DNA of 64,000 bases, from NCBI GenBank assembly GCA_036186865.1, contig AP025040.1, forward strand, positions 15,388,939 through 15,452,938. The letters are read 5' to 3'. This DNA comes from Eustoma russellianum. Taxonomy: Eukaryota > Streptophyta > Magnoliopsida > Gentianales > Gentianaceae. Made by a program: the position numbers and the translations under genes. How positions within the stretch are numbered: position 1 is the first letter of the stretch; each line of letters starts with the position of its first letter. Positions 34,334 through 46,562 of this stretch are shown here, piece after piece. Under the pieces are notes generated by a model. It did not search any database and had not been told where the DNA came from. It saw only the letters and a program-made list of their open reading frames with translations.

Positions 34334-34485
34334 TTGGGGTAAGGATCGACTGACCGCCAACAGCCTCATCCACTTCACGACCCTCTGCCACGTGGCAGCA
34401 GGGGGTGATGAGGCTGGGTGGGGGTCACCCAGCCTCACCACTCCTGTGTTGCCACGTGGCGAGCGGGAGGGGTCAGATTGATTGT
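34334..34485. repeat. second CACGTG palindrome, hairpin-forming
   Basis: GCCACGTGGC occurs at 34387-34396 and 34451-34460. Between them GTGATGAGGCTGGGTG pairs with CACCCAGCCTCACC around a GGGGT loop. GC-rich and related in design to the element at 33.5 kb, with outer arms less well matched. Confidence 0.6.
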
Positions 34486-34640
34486 TGGAGACCGCACATA
34501 ATTGTTAATAGAAGATTCTAGAAGTGATTCCTCCGAGTAGCATTTTGTCCCATGTGATCGATTTCTATAGGCGTGAGGTGACATTTAGTGTTGTTTCATA
34601 GTCGGTTTCATACAACAATATAGCGTTGTATATATAATAT

Positions 34641-34756
34641 GTCGAGAAACAACATTTATATGTTTCTAACAGTATGGTTGCGTACACCCGACCTTTCCAT
34701 CTCTCGCTATAGACGGAAGTCTCTAAAACAATCAGGTAATGTTGTTATTGTTGTAT
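34641..34756 (+). repeat. diverged SINE family X 3' fragment
   Basis: Matches the 3' core of the SINE at 2839-3112: GAAACAACAT, TATGTTTCTAAC, ATGGTTGCGTACACCCGACC, then a (TTG)n-like end TTGTTATTGTTGT. 5' truncated. Confidence 0.7.
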
Positions 34757-35027
34757 ATGATATGGATATGATGATATTAATTCATATCAATGTCTAAATT
34801 CCAAATATTCGTCCTTTTGACCGGAAAATAGTATAACTATAAATATATACATGTATTTTTTCCCCATTTCAATATGCGAGAGGTAATCACATTTGTCCTT
34901 AATTTTATAGAATAACTTAAACAATATGTAATTGTTTTATTGACTGCCATAAAAGTAAAATGTGTGGAAGAAGTAATATCCTTTGGTAATGGTTTAAATC
35001 ATTTCTCTTATTCGAAAAATTATGTTT

Positions 35028-37603
35028 TGTCATACCCGTAACTTTTAAGCACGACTTCCAATACTTAGAAGTCAACCTTAAACACAATTTAATTAATTGT
35101 ATAGGTTATGAGACTTAGTTAAATAAAACATAGAAAATAAAAGAAATGATTAAAAGTAAGAATTAAGAAAATTAGGCAAAAGTACCAAAATGCCCTCCCC
35201 ACTTAAGTGATGGGGGAGTTGCACAATTAGTATAACTCCCCAAAGGAGGGAGGAGCCGTGGGTTATAACACAAAGAGAGGGGGAACCGCCTAGAGAGAAA
35301 AGGGAAGGAAAAGAGAGAAAGAAGAAGAAGAGAAGAAGAAAAGGAAGGAAGAATGCCGATCTAGGTTCAATCCTTACCAAAATTCTGCAGTACACTTGTA
35401 AGCTTATCTAGATTCCAAGGCAAGTAATCTTTCTATACGCTTTACGCAATTTTGACTATATAGGCTCTATGTTCTTATAAAGAGAAAACTTGGATCACAC
35501 ATTAGTAGCTTTGGTTTGTTTATGTTAAATGCCTTACTATATGCAATTGTTGTTGTTGATGGTGTAAAGTCATGATCTTTGGGTCAATATCTGAAATTGG
35601 TTATGTTGTGATCTTTGTTGTTAAATATGCCCATAAAAGTGTTATCATGGATGTGTTCATTGTCTTGGTATAAATTCTTAAGTTTATGAACTACACCTTA
35701 GATGTTTGAGAGCATTTGCAGGAGGTTGATGGGTTAATGATGACATTGTTGTAGACTTGTTGAGTTGGAAAGTTTGAAGATATAATATTGAAAGTTGTGG
35801 GTGATAGAAGGTTTAGAGTGGATATTATTTGACATGTTTAAGAATCAATTCATGTTAGTTGTCTGTTAAGCATGATGAATCTAGATTGTAAGATGGATCT
35901 TGAAGTGTTTAACATGGAAGGGGTGAAGAAGAAAGGTGATGGAGGAAGTTACTGCAAAAAACCGCAGTTCTGGAACCGTCAGAACACTTCGAACACCTAC
36001 TTTAGGCGCTTCAAGTCACATTAGGCGCCTAAAGTAGGCGTTCAATGTGTCCCAGTGCATCCTCGTACACTTCGAACACTACATTAGGCGCTTCATGTCC
36101 ACATAAGGCGCTTTATGTAGGCGTTCGATATATACGACACATCCCCGAACACTTCGAACGCCTAGTATAGGCACCTCATGTCCACTTTAGGCGCCTCATG
36201 TGGCGTTCCAAGTATACTGGAAGTCTTTTTGATCCATTAGGCGCCCTATATATGTGAAATAACTCTACGCTCTTCCTTTGAACATAAAATGCAAGGGTAT
36301 TTGAGGTGTAATTGAGGAATAGATGTTAAGTTTGACTAAGTAAGAATAAGATTGAATCCCAAGTGAGTTAGTGGGACAAACGGACTTAGAAGATACGAAC
36401 ATGGAGTGTTTGAGGTGCAAGACCATATACTTGATATGTAAGATGTGTGTGTGCGTTACATGTTTGATGTGAAGTTGCATGAGCATCCTGCATCATGACA
36501 TGGGCACTTTGCATTTGACTTGAGAATTGCTTTGCGAAAGAACATGTGTTTACAAGTAAAGATTAAAGTTTTCGAAAAGCAGACTATGGCTGCTGTTTGA
36601 TCGCAGGGTATAAAAGTCACGCCTGCGAAAGAAGGGTATAAAAGCGTCCTGTGAATCAACAGCAGTGTATAAAGTATTTTATAGGGCCGTGGACCTATCA
36701 GCACGGATATATGTTATATGTAACGGGGCCGTAGACCTTTCAGGACGGGGTATAAAGTTATATGTTATGGGGCCGTTGACCTTTCAGCATGGGGTATAAA
36801 GTTATGTTTGCTGTGGACTGATCACCCACAGGGTATAAAGTTCTGCTACGCGAAGAATATGTTAAGAAGAGTTATGAAACGTTTGTGAAATGACACGCAC
36901 GACATGTTTACGAAAAAGACATATGCATGGGTGTTGTGTGTGGTTTTAAAGAGGTACATGCATCATGATACACGAAGCATAAGATTTGACAAGCAAGAAA
37001 TGTGACTAGCTTATGTTCTGTTTATGTGGTATGTTATTTTAGTTACATGTTTGTTCTCGTATCCGCGTATCAATTATGTGATTTATCTATTTTGAGGAAT
37101 TGTTATAAAGATGCTATTTGTTAACCCGAGCACCTTATTTTGGGCAATGACTTATACACTGGTGACTCGTCGTGTGTGATCCCGTAAGGTGTATACACGG
37201 GTTACTTGCTGGCGATATTTTCGCTAAGAACAGATACTCCATTTCCTTTTCAGGTGAGCCAGAATACGAAATGATATTTGTCGAAGACGATGGCGAGTGG
37301 GCTCAATGGGGTGATGGTCATGGAAGTAGATAGATGTTTGATTTCTCTCTTTAAGTTGGAAAACTCAATGTTTATTATGTTGTACTGGAGGATATTTTAG
37401 ACCATTACTGGACACATTTCATTTCCGCTGTATTGTTCTGGTTACATTAATGTTGGTGAAGTTTTAAATTTTACGACGTTTCCGCTGATTTATCTTACGT
37501 CATGAATGATGTATGTTTGATCAATTTTGACGCTTCGTAGTCCTTGTAGTAGACTACGGCGGGTGCACTGGTTCCGATGACAGTATCAGGCCGGGGTGCT
37601 ACA
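35028..37603 (+). repeat. 5' LTR of the chromovirus
   Basis: A 2,576-bp LTR. It holds a degenerate tandem repeat at about 35990-36215 (TTAGGCGC steps after CACTTCGAAC) and a run of GGGTATAAAG motifs at about 36605-36840. Its end is directly followed by the primer site. Confidence 0.95.
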
Positions 37604-37883
37604 GGTGGTATCAGAGCCTAGGCTTCAGCTCTATCTCAGAAACTTAGGTTCATGATCTTTTAGCAATTTAAGATATGATTTTCCCTTAAGTTTGATCCTT
37701 AGCTATAAGTGCTAAATTCTTTAGAATTTAAGTGTGATCAGGGTTGGGTGTGTGCGAGCGCGTTTGTTATCTAATTTCGTATTAACATTTTTATTTCATA
37801 CTCCACCCATTCTTACGTATTCCAGCTTTCAGTAACATCTTGTATTTACTGAATGCTAATGGAACACTGACCTTTCAGAGAAA

Positions 37884-38968
37884 ATGCCTCCAAGAAGAGA
37901 TGACACAGGAAACTCTGACAACGGACAGGAGAACCAGCCACCACAAGTGGTTTTACCCCAGGTACTCGCTGATGCACTAACAGTGATTGCAAAAGGGTTT
38001 GCTCAGCAGCATCAGCCTCCGCCGCCTCCACCACCGCAGCATAATATCCGGTTCTTCTATGGAGAGATGAGGAAGATGAGAGTTCCGGAGTTTGAAGGAT
38101 GTACGGATCCTGAGGAGGCTCAGCACTGGTTGGCTGAGATGGAGAAATGTTTCCGGCTAGTGCAAGTGCCGGTAGAGATCAAGGTGGATGTGGCCACACC
38201 CCTTTTCTGTGACAAAGCTGGCGAATGATGGGCCGGAATGGTGTTGAGAATGACCCCACTTATCTCATGGGCACAGTTTTATGATATTTTCCTGAAATAC
38301 TACGTGCTCGAGACTGCGATATTGGATAAAATAAGAGCGTTTGACCGGTTGGAGCAGGGAAGGATGACGGTGTCGGAGTATGCAGATCGTTTCCATGCTC
38401 TAGGTAAGTTTGTCCCTGCAATTATGTCTGACAATCGCCTTAAAATGACAAAGTTTGAGAGGGTTTGGACTCAAGGATACAGTCGGGAATAGTGAACGCA
38501 TGAATGAAAACTTACGAGGATATGTTGGATGCATGTTTTTGCGTTGAGAGTGACTTTCGCAGAGTGGCGGCAAGAGCAGCTAGTGAAGGGTCGTCTGATA
38601 GAGGCAAGAGGTCGAGGGATGATGTAAGAACTGGTAGTAGGCCCGGACGTTGGGTCAAGATTCCGAAGAGGGGCCCAGTCGGGAATTTTCAAAGACTCCC
38701 AGCACAGAACCCAGTAGTTCAACAGGTTGTGGGAGTTTGCCCACACTGCAATAGGAATCATATCGGCGAATGTAGAAAGCGTGCAGGAGCGTGTTACCGG
38801 TGTGGACAGGTGGGTCATATGATTAGGGACTGCCCAGAGATGAAGAAAAATATTCCCGGAGAGGCGGCTCAGCAGCCGAGAGCAAAACCACAAGCAAATG
38901 CCCGTGTACATCTTATGACGGACACTGATGTGCAGGAGGCTACCGATGTAGTAACAGGTACCATTTAA
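37884..38968 (+). pseudogene. chromovirus gag remnant
   Basis: Frames 37884-38228, 38238-38492 and 38504-38968 together cover a gag protein. The start is MPPRRDDTGNSDNGQENQPP; a capsid region has FYGEMRKMRVPEFEGCTDPEEA; a CCHC zinc knuckle (CYRCGQVGHMIRDCP) sits near 38800. An in-frame TGA at 38226-38228 and later frame changes break it. Confidence 0.9.
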
Positions 38969-39040
38969 ATTAAGTAAATTAAGTTTAAATCCTTATTGAA
39001 TTAAGTATTTACGTGCTTAACTTTCTGTGTAAAACTTGAT

Positions 39041-42000
39041 ATGGCCTTAGGTGCGGTTTTAGTAAATAAGATATCTTCCTACGTGCTCTTCGATAGCGGT
39101 GCAAGCCACTCCTTTGTAGCAAAGAGATTCACTAAGCACCTTGGTAGTTTGCCTGAATGGTTAAAAACTCCGTATCGTGCTCAAGCGGCCAGAGATCAAA
39201 TTATGGTTTCGTACCAGCAGTACCGGGATTGTGAATTAGAGTTTGGAGGACAAACATTCTCCGCCACACTGATCCCTATTCAGATGTACGACTTTGACGT
39301 TATATTAGGAATGGACTGGTTGGCCAAGTATCACGCCAATATTGATTGTCGACTGAAGCAAGTGACAATCAAGAACGCTAAGATGGAAGAGATAACGTTT
39401 CAAGGGGAACCGGAACGAAAGAAATTTCCTAAGAAGGTGTATATGTCGGTTGCACAAGCGTGCAAATCCTTAAGGAAAGGTGCTGAGGGATTCCTAGTTT
39501 ATGCCATGGATGTTACTCATGAGGTACCGTCTATTGAGCAAATTCCAGTGGTTAATGAATTTCTTGATGTGTTTCCGAAAGATTTACCGGGAGTACCACC
39601 CCCGAGGGAAGTCGAATTCAAGATAAACTTGATTCCAGGAACTGAACCTATTTCTAAAGCCCCTTATAGAATGGCTCCGGCAGAGTTGAGAGAGCTGAAG
39701 GAACAACTGCAGAAGTTATTGGACAAGAAGTTTATCCGCCCTAGTGTATTGGGAGCACATGTTTTGTTTGTGAAGAAGAAAGATGGTAGCATGAGACTTT
39801 GTATCGATTATCGAGAGTTGAATAAAGTTACCATCAAGAATAAGTATCCTCTTCCACGAATTGAGAATTTGTTTGACCAGCTCAATGGCGCCAAGATCTT
39901 CTCTAAAATTGACGTCCGATCAGGGTATCACCAATTGCGAGTGAAGGGCGAGGATATCGCAAAGACAGCCTTCCGTACGAGATATGGCCACTATGAGTTC
40001 CTACTAATGCCGTTTGGATTAACAAATGCCCCTGCAGCTTTTATGGACCTTATGAATACCGTCTTTCGGGAACAGTTGGACAAGTTTGTAGTGGTATTCA
40101 TAGATGACATTCTAATATACTATCCTGACGAGCAAACTCACGCTGAGCATCTGAGGACCGTTCTAGGCATTTTGAGGCAGAAACAACTATATGCTAAGTT
40201 TAGCAAGTGTGAGTTTTGGTTAAGAAGTGTGGCTTTTCTAGGTCACGTGATATCGGAGGAGGGGATTGTTGTGGATTCAAAGAAGGTGGAAGCTATTACA
40301 GAATGGCCTAGACCTACTAATGTCACCGAAGTTCGAAGTTTCTTGGGTCTAGCGGGGTATTATAGGAAGTTTGTCGAGGGATTCTCAAGCATCACAGTGC
40401 CTCCCAGTCTCCTTACTCAAAAGAAGTCCAAGTTTGAGTGGATGGCAGAATGCGAGCAAAGCTTCATGGAGCTTAAGAAGAGATTAACCATAGCTCTAGT
40501 GTTGGCTTAACCCTCCGGAACTGATGGGTTTGTAATTTATAGCGATGCATCGAAAAATGGTTTAGGTTGAGTTTTGATGCAAAACGAACGAGTCATCGCA
40601 TATGTCTCAAGACAACTAAAGTCTTATGAGCAAAACTATCCGACACACGATCTTGAACTCGCCGCGGTTGTGTTCGCCTTGAAGATCTGGCGACATTATT
40701 TATATGGAGAAAAGTGTGTGGTATTCACGGATCATAAGAGTTTAAGGTATTTATTCTCTCAGAAAGAATTAAACATGAGGCAGCAGAGATGGTTAGAATT
40801 GCTGAAAGATTACGATTTAACCATTCATTGCCACCCAGGAAAGGCTAACAAAGTAGCGGACGCTTTAAGCAAGAAATCCAGCCATGCACTGCAATCACCA
40901 CTAGAAAGAGAAATGGAGGAATTTGGCTTGGATTTAGTGGAGTCCATGGTGAACGTTTTGACAACATTGACCATTACACCAAGTTTGATTGATCGGGTAA
41001 AAGAGGCTCTGAAGAATGATAAGACCTTAAGTGAGATAATGGAAAGGATGAAACATGAACAGGTCAAAGGATTTCAGACCAAAGAGGACGAGAGCCTATG
41101 GTTCAGAGGAAGATTGTGTGTGCCTAATGTTGATGAACTTAGAAAAGAAATTTTGAAAGAAGCCCACAACTCAAGGCTATCAATAGATCCCGGTAGTACC
41201 AAGATGTACAGAGACCTCAAGCAATATTATTGGTGGTCTGGAATGAAAAGACATATTGCAGAGTTTATAGAGAGGTGTTTGGTTTGTCAACAAGTCAAGG
41301 CAGAACACCAACGGCCTGGTGGATTATTGATGTCGTTAGAGATTCCAGAATGGAAATAGGAACATGTCACGATGGATTTCATAGTGGGCTTACCAAAGAC
41401 AAGAAATGGACATGATATGATTTGAGTTATTGTGGATCGATTAACCAAGTCTGCTCATTTCCTACCCATTTCAAGTGAAGCGTCTCTTGACAAGTTAGTG
41501 AATTTATATATGGAGAATATTGTTACCTTGCACGGTGTTCCAGTAAGTATAGTGTCCGACCGAGATCCACGGTTTACATCTAAGTTCTAGACAGCATTTC
41601 AGAAAGCCATGGGTACAGAATTAAGGTTGAGTACGGCGTATCATCCCCAAATCGACGGTCAGTCCGAGCGGACTATTCAGACCCTGGAAGATATGTTAAG
41701 GGCTTGCGTGTTGGATTTCAAAGGGAGTTGGGATGGAATGATGAAGTTAATGAAATTCTCATATAATAATAGTCACCATAGTGCAATTGATATGGCTCCT
41801 TTTGAAGCATTATATGGGAGGAAGTGTAGGTCCCCAGTTTATTGGGATGAAGTCGGTGTGAGGACCATCATCGGACCTGAACTATTGGAGAAAACGCTAG
41901 AAAAGGTGAAAATCACTCGGAAAAGACTCAAGACAGCTCAGGATCGCAACAAAAGTTGGGCAGATTCTAAGCGACGACCATTTGAATTTAATGTGGGGGA

Positions 42001-42412
42001 AAAAGTGTACTTGAGGGTATCACCTATAAAGGGCATTATAAGTTTTGGAGTGAAAGGAAAGCTAAGTCCTCGTTTTATTGGTCCTTACGAAATACTGGAG
42101 AAAGTAGGAGTCTTAGAATATAGGTTAGCATTACCTCCGGTGTTGGCACAAGTTCACAACGTGTTTCATGTATCACAACTAAGGAAGTACGTGACGGATC
42201 AAAGCCATGTGCTTGAAGCCCAACCTTTGGAACTCAAGGGCGCTGTTACATATGAAGAGATACCGCTGAAGATCGTAGACCGGAAGGATCAAGTCTTGAT
42301 GAAGCGGGTGATCCCTTCTGTGAAGGTTCAGTGGAGTAATCACACGGAACATGAGGCCACTTGGGAACTCGAAGAGCAGATGCAGCAGAAGTATCGTCAA
42401 CTCTTTAACTAA
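39041..42412 (+). pseudogene. chromovirus pol remnant
   Basis: In order: protease DSGASHSFV (about 39092); RT with the IDYRELNKVT block and the catalytic FIDDILIY box (about 40100); RNase H (VIYSDASKNG about 40540; HDLELAAVVFALKIWRHYLY about 40650); integrase HHCC region (about 41160-41300) and core (TAYHPQIDGQSERTIQ about 41630); and a chromodomain-like tail (VQWSNHTEHEATWELEEQM about 42330). Nonsense codons at 40508-40510, 40568-40570, 41357-41359, 41423-41425 and 41588-41590 disrupt an otherwise single frame. Confidence 0.92.
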
Positions 42413-42457
42413 GGTACGTAAGTTTCGAGGACGAAACTTTTTGTAAGGGGGGTGGAA

Positions 42458-45038
42458 TGTCATACCCCGTAACTTTTAAGCACGACTTCCAATACTTAGA
42501 AGTCAACCTTAAACACAATTTAATTAATTGTATAGGTTATGAGACTTAGTTAAATAAAACATAGAAAATAAAAGAAATGATTAAAAGTAAGAATTAAGAA
42601 AATTAGGCAAAAGTACCAAAATGCCCTCCCCACTTAAGTGATGGGGGAGTTACACAATTAGTATAACTCCCCAAAGGAGGGAGGAGCCGTGGGTTATAAC
42701 ACAAAGAGAGGGGGAACCGCCTAGAGAGAAAAGGGAAGGAAAAGAGAGAAAGAAGAAGAAGAGAAGAAGAAGAAAAGGAAGGAAGAATGCCGATCTAGGT
42801 TCAATCCTTACCAAAATTCTGCAGTACACTTGTAAGCTTATCTAGATTCCAAGGCAAGTAATCTTTCTATACGCTTTACGCAATTTTGACTATATAGGCT
42901 CTATGTTCTTATAAAGAGAAAACTTGGATCACACATTAGTAGCTTTGGTTTGTTTATGTTAAATGCCTTACTATATGCAATTGTTGTTGTTGATGGTGTA
43001 AAGTCATGATCTTTGGGTCAATATCTGAAATTGGTTATGTTGTGATCTTTGTTGTTAAATATGCCCATAAAAGTGTTATCATGGATGTGTTCATTGTCTT
43101 GGTATAAATTCTTAAGTTTATGAACTACACCTTAGATGTTTGAGAGCATTTGCAGGAGGTTGATGGGTTAATGATGACATTGTTGTAGACTTGTTGAGTT
43201 GGAAAGTTTGAAGATATAATATTGAAAGTTGTGGGTGATAGAAGGTTTAGAGTGGATATTATTTGACATGTTTAAGAATCAATTCATGTTAGTTGTCTGT
43301 TAAGCATGATGAATCTAGATTGTAAGATGGATCTTGAAGTGTTTAACATGGAAGGGGTGAAGAAGAAAGGTGATGGAGGAAGTTACTGCAAAAAACCGCA
43401 GTTCTGGAACCGTCAGAACACTTCGAACACCTACTTTAGGCGCTTCAAGTCACATTAGGCGCCTAAAGTAGGCGTTCAATGTGTCCCAGTGCATCCTCGT
43501 ACACTTCGAACACTACATTAGGCGCTTCATGTCCACATAAGGCGCTTCATGTAGGCGTTCGATGTATACGACACATCTCCGAACACTTCAAACGTCTAGT
43601 ATAGGCGCCTCATGTCCACTTTAGGCGTCTCATGTGGCATTCCAAGTATACTGGAAGTCTTTTTGACCCATTAGGCGCCCTATGTATGTGAAATAACTCT
43701 ACGCTCTTCCTTTGAACATAAAATGCAAGGGTATTTGAGGTGTAATTGAGGAATAGATGTTAAGTTTGACTAAGTAAGAATAAGATTGAATCCCAAGTGA
43801 GTTGGTGGGACGAACGGACTTAGAAGATACGAACATAGAGTGTTTGAGGTGCAAGACCATATACTTGATATGTAAGATGTGTGTGTGCGTTACATGTTTG
43901 ATGTGAAGTTGCATGAGCATCCTGCATCATGACATGGGCACTTTGCATTTGACTTGAGAATTGCTTTGCGAAAGAACATGTGTTTACAAGTAAAGATTAA
44001 AGTTTTCGAAAAGCAGACTATGGCTGCTGTTTGATCGCAGGGTATAAAAGTCACGCCTGCGAAAGAAGGGTATAAAAGCGTCCTGTGAATCAACAGCAGT
44101 GTATAAAGTATTTTATAGGGCCGTGGACCTATCAGCACGGATATATGTTATATGTAACAGGGCCGTAGACCTTTCAGAACGGGGTATAAAGTTATATGTT
44201 ATGGGGCCGTTGACCTTTCAGCATGGGGTATAAAGTTATGTTTGCTGTGGACTGATCACCCATAGGGTATAAAGTTCTGCTACGCGAAGAATATGTTAAG
44301 AAGAGTTATGAAACGTTTTGTGAAATGACACGCACGACATGTTTACGAAAAAGACATATGCATGGGTGTTGTGTGTGGTTTTAAAGAGGTACATGCATCA
44401 TGATACACGAAGCATAAGATTTGACATGCAAGAAATGTGACTAGCTTATGTTCTGTTTATGTGGTATGTTATTTTAGTTACATGTTTGTTCTCGTATCCG
44501 CGTATCAATTATGTGATTTATCTATTTTGAGGAATTGTTATAAAGATGCTATTTGTTAACCCGAGCATCTTATTTTGGGCAATGACTTATACACTGGTGA
44601 CTCGTCGTGTGTGATCCCGTAAGGTGTATAGACGGGTTACTTGTTGGCGATATTTTCGCTAAGAACAGATACTCCATTTCCTTTTCAGGTGAGCCAGAAT
44701 ACGAAATGATATTTGTCGAAGACGATGGCGAGTGGGCTCAATGGGGTGATGGTCATGGAAGTAGATAGATGTTTGATTTCTCTATTTAAGTTGGAAAACT
44801 CAATGTTTATTATGTTGTACTGGAAGATATATTAGATCATTACTGGACACATTTCATTTCCGCTATATTGTTCTGGTTATATTAATGTTGGTGAAGTTTT
44901 AAATTTTACGACGTTTCCGCTGATTTATCTTACGTCATGAATGATGTATGTTGGATCTGCTTTGACGCTTCGTAGTCCTCGTAGTAGACTACGACGGGTA
45001 CACTGGTTCCGAAGACAGTATCGGACCGGGGCGCTACA
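42458..45038 (+). repeat. 3' LTR of the chromovirus
   Basis: A 2,581-bp LTR, near-identical to the 5' copy, with a 3-bp indel in the GAA-rich tract and scattered, mostly transition differences. Confidence 0.95.
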
Positions 45039-45216
45039 TGTTTGACTCGTAATTCTTAATCGTCAAGTTACTTCTTCGTATTGTCTGCTATTATATGTCA
45101 AGAACTCAAAGATAATAAAGAAAAAAGATAACAAAACAGTCAAACTTGTTTAAGTTTATGCAAAGAATAAAGTTACAGCAAAGAAATATAATGAAAACGA
45201 TTATATCCCGTAATAT

Positions 45217-45332
45217 GCGCGAAACAACCTATGTGTGTTTCTAACACATGGGTATAGTTGAGTACATCCGACTCACATACCACGTCATAGGCAAAAGTCT
45301 CTAAGGCAATAGAGTAATATTGTTGTTGTTGA
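45217..45332 (+). repeat. diverged SINE family X 3' fragment
   Basis: GCGCGAAACAACCTATGTG, TTTCTAACACATGGGTATAG and a TTGTTGTTG end match the 3' core of the SINE at 2839-3112. It lies about 180 bp outside the chromovirus. Confidence 0.75.
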
Positions 45333-45462
45333 TTATAAAGTTACTTGCACTTGGTATCCATATTTTTCCACTAAGTTTTAAGTAGCATCCATTCTTTTAT
45401 GAAACTCAATTACCAGCCATACTTATAGGTGAAATTAACACCTGGCATTCGACAACCGGGAA

Positions 45463-46500
45463 TTGACCTGCTGTAGGCGGTTTTTATCAAAATTCCATTT
45501 ATTTTTCACTTTTCCTCCACTTGGCGCCCAAATTTTCCCAACCATGGTTAATTCCATTTTCCCTCCATTAATTCCAACCAATTCCTCCTTCCAAAAACTT
45601 TATACCTATGCTTTTCCATCAAACCAAGATACGGATCCAATTAGCTCTCTGCTCCGATTCAAGAACTTCGAATGAACAGAGAGGTTATATGGGGTAGATT
45701 CTTGGAGGCAGAAAATGCAGCAGAGGTCCTTACAGGAATATCAAAAGAGATGGTAGGTCGACTTCAAACTGTTCATTTCAACTTTGACAGTCTAAGGAAA
45801 AGAGAAGAATAGTTGAATCTTAAAATACAAGAGTATACAAGACTATTGAAATGTAAAGAGGATGCCATTGAAAAGCTTAAGGGCCAGCATTCGAATCGAA
45901 CTTGTCCAATTTTTTTTGCAGGTTCTTTTTAAAATTTGGTTTTGATAAAGCCTACCCGCTTCCTCCGCTATCTCAGCCATCTGCACCTCAATCAGCTGAT
46001 GCTCCTGTCATCCGACCCATCAATTTGTCTCCTTTTAGTTCTGCTACCCACTTCCATACAAGCCCATTTCCTTCACTTGGATCAAATTCCACACCTTTCC
46101 TTATCCACTCTTCATCCAATCCGGAAATTCCATCGCCACAAGGGCGGATGCCTCCTGCCCCAACCATGTTAGGAGGATCCGCTACTGTTCCTTCTCCTCT
46201 ACAATCTGGGATTCTTCGTTCTGTCTATGGAAATGCTTCAACTTATAATGCTAAACAACCTCCAACTTTTACTGCTCCTAGATCGCAACCGTCAAATACA
46301 AGTGACTTCACATCCAGCCTAACAGACCGCAGTTTGCAGCTTTAGGTTCTGCTGCTTCATCTCATGACTCTTGGGCTGTGATTCTTGCAACTGTGGCAGG
46401 GGCATTGGCAAGCATAGTGAATGCGTTGGAACATGGAGGACAAGTAGGGATCATGTTCGAGATGTACAGAGGGGGTGGGGTTCTTTGCTCAATTTTTAAT
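45463..46500 (+). pseudogene. decayed fragment with At4g22030-like segments
   Basis: Broken frames. At 45930-45965 a short KFGFDKAYPLPPLS segment, and at about 46340-46490 (after the stop at 46345, in another frame) a segment with SHDSWAVILATVAGALASI and NALEHGGQVGIMFEMYRGG. Both resemble the plant family around the F-box-type protein At4g22030, in which DKAYPLP and EHGGQVGMVFEMYR motifs occur. The stretch between is Ser/Pro-rich and unrecognised, and the 45463-45900 part (LTGISKEMVGRLQTVHFNF) is unknown. Probably a chimeric pseudogene; the family call is from memory. Confidence 0.45.
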
Positions 46501-46535
46501 AATGGATGAATGGAGAATATTTTGGTAGATGAAAT

Positions 46536-46562
46536 GGGGTGGGGGTGGGGGTGGGGGTGGGG
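46536..46562. repeat. G-run array, potential G-quadruplex
   Basis: Five runs of four or five G separated by single T bases (GGGGTGGGGGTGGGGG pattern). Such spacing satisfies intramolecular G-quadruplex rules. Confidence 0.9.

Larger units (their letters stand above)
35028..45038 (+). mobile_element. Ty3-type chromovirus (Tekay/Del-like), complete with LTRs
   Basis: The element is 10,011 bp, flanked by the 5-bp target duplication TGTTT (35023-35027 and 45039-45043). LTRs 35028-37603 and 42458-45038 both begin TGTCATACCC and end CTACA, differing at roughly 40 positions by eye over 2.58 kb. The primer site TGGTATCAGAGC (37606-37617) fits initiator-Met tRNA. A polypurine tract (AAGGGGGGTGGA) precedes the 3' LTR. 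Gag and pol lie in the order protease, RT, RNase H, integrase, chromodomain-like tail, which fits Tekay-type chromoviruses, as do the long LTRs. Both open frames carry internal stops, so this copy is not autonomous. Confidence 0.95.

Noticed and set aside
37846..38034. 62-codon minus-strand frame
   Set aside because: Antisense to the chromovirus gag.
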